A stretch of 8,565 nucleotides of DNA. Source: Cacconaster sp045617505. Lineage in GTDB: Bacteria; Bacteroidota; Bacteroidia; Bacteroidales; UBA932. Both the position numbers and the translations under genes were made by a program. The notes under the pieces were generated by a model. That model was not told the DNA's origin and made no database searches. It saw nothing but the letters and a program-made list of their open reading frames with translations. Below, in pieces: positions 1 through 6,194 of this stretch. The DNA lies in the NCBI GenBank assembly GCA_045617505.1, contig JAZLIS010000109.1, positions 1-8,565 on the forward strand, given 5' to 3'. Each line of letters starts with the position of its first letter. Within the stretch, counting starts at the first letter, position 1.

Positions 1-596
1 ATATCGATTCCGAGCAAAGCTTCAACCTCTCGTCCAATTCCTGTATCAGCATTGACCTTTGTGTCAATCCACATATTCTGGTATTCACGAAGGATTGTAA
101 GTAATTCGTCAGATACTCCGTTCGCTTCGAATGATAGATTGAAAATCAGGTCCTTGATAGGGCTAGCTAGTGAAGTTTCAGACTGTTCAATAATGTCAAC
201 TTTGGTGAGGTTTATGACATACAGGACATTAGGCTCAGCAGCAATGATTGCATGAATATCATCAGGCTCCGTAAAGTCCTTCAGACCGTAGATCCAAAGT
301 CTAGGATCACCTTCTTTGGTAACAGGCCTGTATAGTGAAGTCTGCGTTTTTGTTTGCTTAAAATTGGAAAGTATGTATGTTTCAATCGAAACCTTATTTT
401 CTGGCCCTTGTGGCTGGAGCTCGTAGTCATGAACGCCATTCTCCTTGAAGTATGTTCTCATTGGAGTTGTAGCATCCAAGATTGATTTCTTGAGCCCGGT
501 TGACGTAATTTGAACTTGAGTAAACTTGATGCTTTTGTTTACAAGATACTCCATATTCCTTTTTTCAAAAGGGGTAAACGGACGCATGTGTATCAT
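1..596 (-). CDS. MvaI/BcnI-family type II restriction endonuclease, N-terminal part (partial at window edge)
   Basis: This frame is open for 198 codons and runs off the left edge. It starts 4 bp after the methyltransferase stop; a second in-frame ATG lies at 585-587. It is predicted to be the DNA-cutting partner of the upstream methyltransferase. Near residues 184-197 it reads DTGIGREVEALLGI, which matches the start of the MvaI/BcnI/MutH-like nuclease fold (R.MvaI has an NTGIGKTFEDLL stretch just before its catalytic D...ExK). The catalytic residues themselves should lie just outside the window. In R.MvaI this motif is close to the N-terminus, so here about 170 residues precede the nuclease domain. 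They contain a GDPRLWIYGL segment (97-106) and could be a target-binding or effector domain, which is an inference. I am fairly sure it is a restriction enzyme. The family is assigned from memory of the motif, and the recognition site is unknown. Confidence 0.72.
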   Translation of the reverse strand, partial: MIHMRPFTPFEKRNMEYLVNKSIKFTQVQITSTGLKKSILDATTPMRTYFKENGVHDYELQPQGPENKVSIETYILSNFKQTKTQTSLYRPVTKEGDPRLWIYGLKDFTEPDDIHAIIAAEPNVLYVINLTKVDIIEQSETSLASPIKDLIFNLSFEANGVSDELLTILREYQNMWIDTKVNADTGIGREVEALLGID

Positions 597-600
597 AGGA

Positions 601-2484
601 CTACTTTATTACTTTAAGGATAGTGTTTCCAATCGCTCTGGCCATAAGTGGTGGAACGGCATTCCCGACCAAAGTGTACTGCGGTATTTCAGATTTACGT
701 TTTTCCCCACCGGTCTGGCGCTTCCCTTGAAACACAAAAGTGTCATCAAAAGACTGTAACCTAGCCATTTCACGAACGGTCATCGCACGGAACTGGGAAT
801 AGTGGATGAAATCATCCGGCATGGTAACAACCGTTGGGCTCTGTCCTTTCGGATTAAGCACAGTGTAGTTGCGTTTGTTGGATTCGAGATTCTTTTCCTT
901 GAGTTCTGCTTTACAGGCATCATTATAATCTCCGTGGGCAGCAATAATCTCAAGACGCTTCTTTACATCGTCACCTTGGAAACTGGTTTGATGATTGAAC
1001 AGTTCCATAGTGGTATGCGCCAATGGATTATTAAGATCTTCCTCTGTTCTCACATAGAAAGGCTCGCATTCAAACTCAAAACGGTGGGCAAGCCTGCCAA
1101 CCCTTGACCACTCATAAAAAGTGCGCTGCTCAGCCGGAGACTCAAGTTTGCCGTCAATAGTACGAGGCCTGATAAGAGGGTCAAGTTCCTTGTTTTTCTT
1201 AGGCTTGCCATATTCCGTTCTGGTCTCTCCATTTCCAATGAAGTCCAGATCGTGGATGGCCTCGTATATGGTCACTTTCTCATCCTCGGTGACAGTTGCA
1301 GGAATCTCGGATATGAGTTCCTGATCATTACGGCATCCAATGAAAAGCACTCGCTCACGATTCTGAGGTACACCATAGTTGGATGATAGGACAACGATAG
1401 GCTTTGCTATCCGATACAATCTGATTGTGTCAAGAATTTTTTCAAATTCTTCTGCACTGCCATCATTCTTTGAATATTTTGCAATCTCCTCAAAGCATTC
1501 ATCCATTGTCATGGCGTAAACGCCAATCATCGACTTCAAGGCTTCGACCTTCTTTTCCTGTCCCTTGAATTCCTTGACGTTATCTATTGCCAGAATAATT
1601 TTTGAAATTATGGTATCATCCTCCATTGACTCAATGAAATCGTTCATCGAGTGGACAAATGCATCGTTATCGATATTGGAAACAGTCTTCTGCTGGATAA
1701 CGGCTGCTTTGAGACGGTTACGCTCCTCATTATGCTTGAGTAGATCCAAACCGTGACGAATCGTGCTGATTTGTGAATCGGACTTGCTGATGCGATAATC
1801 AATGTTACGTGTCAATTCCTTGAAAAGATCCTCAAGATGTTGAAAGTATTCATTGATATATGTGCCGGTTTTGCTATCGTCCTCTATTTCAAGATGAGCC
1901 TTGCAAAGGAAACAGTTGCGCTCAAAAGGTGTTGCCGTTCGTCCCAGCATAGAATTGAGGTAAGTGTAGAGTTTTGATACTTTTTTTGTATCAATGATAG
2001 AACGAATCTGGCTTATGATTTCATCTTTGAAATGCCCTTTACCTTTGGTGAGGATGCCTTTTACATTCTCCATCACAAAGTATTTCGGACGAATCAGTTC
2101 GATGACTTTCAGATAGTGCTCAAACAAGTTATCGCGTTTGTCGTATTTACGGCGTCGGCCAGAAAGACTGAATGATTGGCAACTAGGGCCCCCAGTTACG
2201 ACATCAATCTGGGTATTGCCGATTTTCTTCTTAAGGTCTTTTATGAACGAATCTGACATAATGTCTTCAGTCAGAAAAGCGGTATTCAGTCCCAGTTGTT
2301 CGTTATATCTTACACGGTGGGTAAGTTCGCAGTTTGAATTAATATCGCTTGCCAGAATGAAGTCGTAGTACTTATCATCGGTGTAGGCCTGTAAGAAACC
2401 TTCGCTGATGCCACCGGCACCTGCAAACAAATCTAAAAAATTAACTGCTTTCCTTCCTTTGAGGAATTCTTTCTTTTGAGCCAT
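601..2484 (-). CDS. DNA (cytosine-5-)-methyltransferase with a large insertion between motifs VI and VIII
   Basis: This enzyme moves a methyl group from S-adenosylmethionine to C5 of cytosine and protects host DNA from the endonuclease encoded 4 bp downstream. Counting from the ATG at 2484 (627 aa), the C5-methylase motifs appear in order: I FLDLFAGAGGISEGF (16-30), IV GGPSCQSFSLSG (98-109, nucleophile Cys102; the usual PPC is PSC), VI ENV (139-141), VIII QNRERV (374-379), a target-recognition region at about 400-550, IX REMARLQSF (571-579) and X LVGNAVPPLMARAI (605-618). Typical members have 330-480 residues. The excess is an insertion of about 200 residues between VI and VIII, mostly charged and helical-looking, with a CFLCKAH stretch (191-197). 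An upstream ATG at 2514 would add 10 residues. I prefer 2484 because the best -7 box (2523-2530) would start RNA only a few bases before 2514, and because motif I sits near the N-terminus in this family. The family is certain; the target sequence cannot be read. Confidence 0.95.
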   Translation of the reverse strand: MAQKKEFLKGRKAVNFLDLFAGAGGISEGFLQAYTDDKYYDFILASDINSNCELTHRVRYNEQLGLNTAFLTEDIMSDSFIKDLKKKIGNTQIDVVTGGPSCQSFSLSGRRRKYDKRDNLFEHYLKVIELIRPKYFVMENVKGILTKGKGHFKDEIISQIRSIIDTKKVSKLYTYLNSMLGRTATPFERNCFLCKAHLEIEDDSKTGTYINEYFQHLEDLFKELTRNIDYRISKSDSQISTIRHGLDLLKHNEERNRLKAAVIQQKTVSNIDNDAFVHSMNDFIESMEDDTIISKIILAIDNVKEFKGQEKKVEALKSMIGVYAMTMDECFEEIAKYSKNDGSAEEFEKILDTIRLYRIAKPIVVLSSNYGVPQNRERVLFIGCRNDQELISEIPATVTEDEKVTIYEAIHDLDFIGNGETRTEYGKPKKNKELDPLIRPRTIDGKLESPAEQRTFYEWSRVGRLAHRFEFECEPFYVRTEEDLNNPLAHTTMELFNHQTSFQGDDVKKRLEIIAAHGDYNDACKAELKEKNLESNKRNYTVLNPKGQSPTVVTMPDDFIHYSQFRAMTVREMARLQSFDDTFVFQGKRQTGGEKRKSEIPQYTLVGNAVPPLMARAIGNTILKVIK

Positions 2485-2496
2485 TCTATTAAAAAT

Positions 2497-2597
2497 AGGG
2501 GCTATTGTACCCATATTAGAGGCAAATTTAAGAAATATATACAGACAATTCTATAGCCCGGGTAAAAATTTATTGAAAATAGCCCCTGTATGCTATT
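2497..2597. repeat. Three ATAGCCC heptamers and inverted repeats around the R-M promoter (candidate operators)
   Basis: ATAGCCC occurs at 2553-2559 and 2579-2585, and inverted (GGGCTAT) at 2499-2505. The outer two extend to a perfect 10-bp inverted repeat, AGGGGCTATT (2497-2506) against AATAGCCCCT (2578-2587), which brackets the -7 box. The distal copy also forms AATAGC-N8-GCTATT (2578-2597). R-M operons are often autoregulated. A role as operator is an inference, and no C-protein gene is visible in the window. Confidence 0.4.
2523..2530 (-). promoter_or_regulatory. Probable -7 promoter element of the R-M operon
   Basis: Read on the minus strand, this is TAAATTTG, a full match to the Bacteroidota -7 consensus TAnnTTTG. 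No clear TTTG is seen at the expected -33 distance. A start site about 7 bases downstream falls near 2516, which leaves a leader of about 30 nt before the ATG at 2484 and almost none before the ATG at 2514. Confidence 0.55.
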
Positions 2598-2720
2598 GTG
2601 ACGCATATTTGCGCCCTTTAATTTTAGTTATTTTCCACGATAATTCAGGGAATGTCGGAAGTATCATCAAATAGTGTGAGTCCTGCAAGACAAATGCAAA
2701 GACCATCCTGATTCACCTCA

Positions 2721-2804
2721 CCGGCGGACGTGTCCTCCGCCGGGATAAAAGCCCGGCAGTCTGGGTCGCGAGTCCGCTGGACTCGCTGAAAACACTCTCG
2801 CGAC
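2721..2804. repeat. Cluster of overlapping inverted repeats downstream of the AbiEii toxin gene
   Basis: Four perfect stems crowd into 84 bp. CCGGCGGA (2721-2728) pairs with 2736-2743. GCCGGG (2739-2744) pairs with CCCGGC (2752-2757). GCGAGTCC (2768-2775) pairs with 2779-2786. GTCGCGAG (2765-2772) pairs with CTCGCGAC (2797-2804). The first two share bases, as do the last two, so they are mutually exclusive in pairs. The cluster begins 3 bp beyond the toxin stop codon and probably helps to end or protect the abiE transcript. No long U-tract follows any stem, so an intrinsic terminator is not clear-cut. The rest of the 2515-2807 gap (about 2600-2720) shows no gene that I can support, only a short palindrome CGCATATTTGCG at 2602-2613. 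Confidence 0.6.
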
Positions 2805-2807
2805 TGC

Positions 2808-3635
2808 TTATGATTCAAACCTTATCATATCGGCCAGCTGGAGGAAGTAGTCGTTGGACCAGATGTCGAGTTCCGGGCGTTGATGCAGTCCGATGTAAGG
2901 TAGTACATCCTGCTTGACGTTGTCGATATCTGCAGTGGCGAGTTTGTCTCTAAGCTGCTTCATAAACTCTTCCCGGCTGATGTCTATTCCGCTGAACTCC
3001 TTGACTCGTGATTGAAGGTGATTGAAATCCAGAGGTACGTTGTAACGGACATACCACTCGAAGTCGTACCAGTCGCGCCCCTTGATTCTTCTTTGCCAAT
3101 TGCGATAGACAAGTGCTTGCATTTTACCTGCATACAGACACGGAAGAGTGAAGCAGCGTACCATAAAAGAGTGCGGCTGCATCAGCATTTTCTGCTCGGT
3201 GTGGAAAAGCAGGGGAGGGTCGGTGTCCAGTTCTATCTTGACCTTGACCATCTTCCTTGTCTGGAACTTTATGTCGTAGGCTTCGGTATTTTCCTTGAGG
3301 AATGCCGACTCGACCCTTCCGAAGGCCATTTTCTCCTTTCTGGTTATTTCAACCTCAAATCCGGCCAGTTTGAATTCCTCGCGTATGGCATCGAAATAAT
3401 TCTCCAGATGGATATCGTCACGCTTTTCTGTAAGGGAGAAATCCATATCCTCTGAAAACCGCTGAAGACCGTGGAACAATCTCAGACAAGTGCCTCCGTA
3501 GAAGGCTGCGTGGTCAAAGAAGCCTCCGCGTTTCAGTCCCGACAAGGCTATTTTCTGGCAAACTTCCTGCTCTGCATTGGGAGTGGCGGTGCCGCCTGTG
3601 TTGTATGCGGCAAGCATGGACTCAAATGCTGTCAT
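2808..3635 (-). CDS. abiEii: AbiEii-type nucleotidyltransferase toxin of a type IV toxin-antitoxin / abortive infection system
   Basis: This 275-residue protein belongs to the DNA polymerase beta-like nucleotidyltransferase toxins (AbiEii/AbiGii, PF08843). Known members use nucleotides to block growth, and the best-studied relatives modify tRNA. The active-site motif is clear: GGTCLR (47-52) followed by FSEDMDF (60-66), with D63 and D65 as the metal-binding pair. A KVKIELDTDP strand (131-140) gives the expected third acidic position. A C-terminal signature, K171 to R187-D188-W-Y-D (KGRDWYDFEWY, 185-195), is typical of the family. The start codon overlaps the antitoxin stop codon by 4 bp (ATGA), which suggests translational coupling so that toxin follows antitoxin. 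All key residues are present, so the toxin is probably functional. Role in the cell: abortive infection or growth control, by family analogy. Two bytes of context support defence: it sits beside an R-M operon on the same strand. Confidence 0.92.
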   Translation of the reverse strand: MTAFESMLAAYNTGGTATPNAEQEVCQKIALSGLKRGGFFDHAAFYGGTCLRLFHGLQRFSEDMDFSLTEKRDDIHLENYFDAIREEFKLAGFEVEITRKEKMAFGRVESAFLKENTEAYDIKFQTRKMVKVKIELDTDPPLLFHTEQKMLMQPHSFMVRCFTLPCLYAGKMQALVYRNWQRRIKGRDWYDFEWYVRYNVPLDFNHLQSRVKEFSGIDISREEFMKQLRDKLATADIDNVKQDVLPYIGLHQRPELDIWSNDYFLQLADMIRFES

Positions 3636-4261
3636 TGCTTAATCAGTTTTATCAAGTTGTTGAAAATTTGTGTCTTCCGTCCTGCCTTTGCGCACTCAAG
3701 GATGATTTCTGTGTCCAGATTCTTGAGGATGTCCATATCAAGCCGCATATCCTCTTCCAGATAAGCGACCAGAGCCTTGAGAGAAGGCGATGGCACAAAA
3801 TTGTCATAAAGAATGGTGTCACAAAGGGCTTTCTCACGGCTTGCCATCAGGAAATTCACCCCATCCTCTTCAACGCATTCGACTCCGATGGGAAAATAGC
3901 TTTCCGGGACCTGCATATAGGTGAATTCACCGATAGGAGTCTTGAATGACCGCGAATGCTTTGTGGTCACGCTGGTCATCTGAAACACCTGCTCCGGTAT
4001 CATTCCGTAGAATCTCAATGCCCATTGGATGGATACATACGATGGCCCGTATATATGGTTCGCACATATACGGGCATCGGTATCCTTGCCCGAAATTTCC
4101 TTGCTTACTATGTAGAGGTTGCGCTTCAGCCTTATCAATTCGCCCTGCTTTTCCAGTAATTGAACCTTCTTGTCCGGAGAAGCCAGATCCGGAAAGCAGG
4201 ACTTGATGTCGGATGCTGAAACAGGAACTCCTGCAAATTGTATCAGTGGGTTTCTATACAT
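3632..4261 (-). CDS. abiEi: AbiEi-family antitoxin with N-terminal winged helix, transcriptional autoregulator
   Basis: This 209-residue protein is the partner of the AbiEii toxin encoded directly downstream. Residues about 1-55 look like the winged-helix DNA-binding domain, ending in the LIRLKRNLYIV wing (42-52). Then come the antitoxin-family landmarks IYGPSYVSIQWALRFYGMIP (70-89), TSVT...FKTPIGEFTYMQV (96-118) and MASREKALCDTI (139-150). In studied AbiE systems the antitoxin does not bind the toxin; it represses the shared promoter and counteracts toxin activity indirectly. The start is the ATG at 4259-4261, about 25 bases downstream of the predicted transcription start. No frameshift or missing motif is visible. 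The family assignment is secure from the motif order and from the neighbouring toxin gene. Confidence 0.88.
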   Translation of the reverse strand: MYRNPLIQFAGVPVSASDIKSCFPDLASPDKKVQLLEKQGELIRLKRNLYIVSKEISGKDTDARICANHIYGPSYVSIQWALRFYGMIPEQVFQMTSVTTKHSRSFKTPIGEFTYMQVPESYFPIGVECVEEDGVNFLMASREKALCDTILYDNFVPSPSLKALVAYLEEDMRLDMDILKNLDTEIILECAKAGRKTQIFNNLIKLIKQ

Positions 4262-4292
4262 ATCTTGCGAACAATAATCTCTATTTCTGGTG

Positions 4293-4320
4293 CAAATATA
4301 GTACTATTTCGTACAGCAAA
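4293..4320 (-). promoter_or_regulatory. Promoter of the abiE operon, with an inverted repeat in the spacer
   Basis: On the minus strand, TTTG (4317-4320) lies 16 bp from TATATTTG (4293-4300), matching the Bacteroidota -33/-7 pattern with a slightly short spacer. The start site would be near 4286, about 25 nt before the antitoxin ATG. The spacer holds GTAC-N6-GTAC (4301-4304 and 4311-4314), a plausible but unproven site for AbiEi autorepression. Confidence 0.6.
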
Positions 4321-4423
4321 CGAAGTTTTTCTTCTTTTTCTGTTCAAATAATTGCGATTTTTGAGCAATCAGGGCCGTTCTGTCCGTCCGATTTAAAAGA
4401 TAGGGAATTTCGTCATTGTTTAC

Positions 4424-4431
4424 TAACTTTG
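4424..4431 (+). promoter_or_regulatory. -7 promoter element of the DUF975/surface-protein operon
   Basis: TAACTTTG matches TAnnTTTG exactly. A start about 7 bases further (near 4438) gives a leader of about 17 nt before the ATG at 4455, and rules against the upstream TTG at 4416. No good -33 TTTG is seen at the usual distance. The 4262-4454 gap is therefore a divergent promoter region shared with abiE. Confidence 0.55.
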
Positions 4432-4454
4432 AGGACAAGATACTTTTTCCAACT

Positions 4455-5102
4455 ATGAGAACCAATCAGGATTACAAAAATGAGGCTCTGGCGGCATTGA
4501 AAGGCCACTGGGCTTCCGCAGTCGTTGCAACGCTCGTCTATGTTCTTGTCGCAATGGTCAGTACCGGAGGCGGCAGTCTTGACAGTTTCTTCCACTTTTC
4601 ACCGGGAACAATCATTTCGGTGGCCGGTGCAAGTCTGCTTCTGGCGTTTTTTATCATCGGACCCGTGGAGGTGGGCTATGTGAATTCAATGAGGAGATTA
4701 TATGAAGAGGGGAACGGCGACTTGACATCCGGCATATTCGGATTCGCCACGAAAAATTATCTTCACCTCGTATGGGTCTATTTCGTAATGGCCGTGAAGA
4801 TTCTTCTGTGGGCCCTGCTTCTGATTGTTCCCGGAATCATCAAGTCATTCTCATACGCGATGACCCCGTACATAATGGTTGAGCATCCCGAATATTCGGC
4901 AAGTGAGGCCATAAATGCCAGCCGCGAGCTGATGTGCGGGCATAAATGGGATCTTTTCTGCCTTTACCTCAGTTTCATCGGATGGGCAATCCTGTCACTC
5001 ATCACCTGCTGCATCGGCTTCTTCTGGCTGGAACCCTATATGTCAGTCTCACAGGCCGCGTTCTACAAGGATTTGAAGAACGGCGGAAAGATTGATGAAT
5101 GA
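4455..5102 (+). CDS. DUF975-family integral membrane protein
   Basis: This 215-residue protein has four strongly hydrophobic stretches at about 19-36, 52-70, 105-127 and 165-192, so it sits in the inner membrane. The C-terminal part has the DUF975 (PF06161) pattern: INASRELMCGHKWDLF (153-168), SFIGW (173-177) and WLEPYMSVSQAAFY (191-204). The function of the family is unknown; members are common in Firmicutes and Bacteroidota. I chose the ATG at 4455 because the -7 box TAACTTTG lies between it and an upstream in-frame TTG. It is the first gene of the plus-strand operon, 34 bp before the sialidase-fold gene. Whether it serves the downstream secreted proteins or merely shares their promoter cannot be told from the sequence. 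Confidence 0.85.
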   Translation: MRTNQDYKNEALAALKGHWASAVVATLVYVLVAMVSTGGGSLDSFFHFSPGTIISVAGASLLLAFFIIGPVEVGYVNSMRRLYEEGNGDLTSGIFGFATKNYLHLVWVYFVMAVKILLWALLLIVPGIIKSFSYAMTPYIMVEHPEYSASEAINASRELMCGHKWDLFCLYLSFIGWAILSLITCCIGFFWLEPYMSVSQAAFYKDLKNGGKIDE

Positions 5103-5136
5103 TGAATAAACAGCTTCTTGGAACCCGTGGAATATT

Positions 5137-6189
5137 ATGAGAAAGTTCTTTTTGTCAATCGTCCTTGTTGTTGTGGCGGGCTGCTGTGCGGACAATATCG
5201 AAGTGTCGCGCATCTGGAATGAGAATTACAGCGCATTCCCGTCGATAGTCGAGTTTCAGGGAAAGTATTACGTGGCCTTCAGAGAGGCCAGCAGCCATAT
5301 TTTCGATGAAAACGGGAACGCTGACGGCAAGGCCCGAATACTGGTCTCGAACAACGGCAGGCGATGGAAATCAGCCGCACTTATCGAAAAACCGGGCACA
5401 GACCTTCGTGACCCGAAATTGAGCGTGACTCCGGACGGATGTCTGATGGTGACCCTGGGAGGCTCTCTCTATAAGGACAGGGAGCTGGTGTCATTCTTCC
5501 CGCACGTGGCCTTCAGCAGCGACGGCCACACATTTTCAGCTCCGGAAAAGGTCTCTTTCGACAGTTCCATCACAGACGAGCGCGAGTGGATATGGCGTCT
5601 CACCTGGCACGAAGGGGTGGGATACGGTGTCAGTTATGGAGAACATTTCGCCCTTGTCAGGACCACGGACGGTGTGAATTACCAGACGGTCTGCGAATTG
5701 AATCTTGACCGTGCTCTGAGTCCGGGAGAGAGTACAATCCGTTTTGCGCCCGACGGCAGGATGTATATGATGGTCAGATGCGAAGGCGGTGACGCGCTTG
5801 GCCGGTGGGGTGTGTCCGAGGCTCCATATACCGACTGGAAGTGGAGTGAGATGGATTTTCATCTTGGAGGACCCGATTTCATCATCCTTGATGACGGAAT
5901 GGTGGTGGCGGGTTCGCGCTACCATTTCCCTCACGGCAAGTGCAGGACAATGGTTCTGACCGGAGATCTTGACGGAAATTTCGAAGAGCGCTGGATTCTC
6001 CCTTCGGGAGGTGATACAAGCTATCCCGGCTTCCTTGACAGGGGAAATGAATTGTGGATGGTTTATTATTCCTGCCACGAGACTGCCGACGGCGGCTCCC
6101 ACGGAACAATCTATGATTTTGACCCGTCGGCCGACAAGGCGCCGCGTGCCTCCATCTATCTTGCCAGAATTCCCAAGAAACTGCTGTAA
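5137..6189 (+). CDS. Sialidase-fold (six-bladed beta-propeller) lipoprotein, putative glycoside hydrolase
   Basis: The protein has 350 residues. It begins with a lipoprotein signal peptide (MRKFFLSIVLVVVAGC, lipobox VAGC, lipidated Cys16), so it is membrane-anchored and probably at the periplasm or cell surface. Three Asp-box-like turns, SNNGRRW (71-77), SSDGHTF (127-133) and TTDGVNY (176-182), point to a sialidase/BNR propeller. Polar segments that look like an active site are spread through it: FRE (48-50), LRDPKL (90-95), ESTIRF (198-203), GGPDF (244-248), AGSR (258-261), GDTSYPGF (292-299) and YYSCHE (310-315). The canonical sialidase RIP motif is not seen, so true sialidase activity is doubtful. 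It resembles uncharacterised 'exo-alpha-sialidase-like' proteins of Bacteroidota. The start is preceded by an AT-rich AATATT leader, 34 bp after the DUF975 gene and 5 bp before the beta-helix gene. The fold is fairly sure; the substrate is unknown. Confidence 0.78.
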   Translation: MRKFFLSIVLVVVAGCCADNIEVSRIWNENYSAFPSIVEFQGKYYVAFREASSHIFDENGNADGKARILVSNNGRRWKSAALIEKPGTDLRDPKLSVTPDGCLMVTLGGSLYKDRELVSFFPHVAFSSDGHTFSAPEKVSFDSSITDEREWIWRLTWHEGVGYGVSYGEHFALVRTTDGVNYQTVCELNLDRALSPGESTIRFAPDGRMYMMVRCEGGDALGRWGVSEAPYTDWKWSEMDFHLGGPDFIILDDGMVVAGSRYHFPHGKCRTMVLTGDLDGNFEERWILPSGGDTSYPGFLDRGNELWMVYYSCHETADGGSHGTIYDFDPSADKAPRASIYLARIPKKLL

Positions 6190-6194
6190 ATATT

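Noticed and set aside
2652..2711. 19-residue plus-strand ORF in the intergenic region
   Set aside because: Too short, no clear promoter or conserved feature.
2721..2804. tRNA or CRISPR origin for the hairpin cluster
   Set aside because: No cloverleaf, no T-loop or CCA end, and no regularly spaced direct repeats.
3012..3455. 147-codon plus-strand ORF
   Set aside because: Antisense to the AbiEii toxin, whose catalytic motifs are unambiguous.
4416..4454. Upstream TTG start for the DUF975 gene
   Set aside because: The -7 box TAACTTTG lies within this extension, so the transcript should start after it; the ATG at 4455 fits the family N-terminus.
5536..6102. 188-codon minus-strand ORF
   Set aside because: It lies wholly inside the sialidase-fold gene, antisense, with no recognisable motif; the plus-strand frame has signal peptide and Asp boxes.
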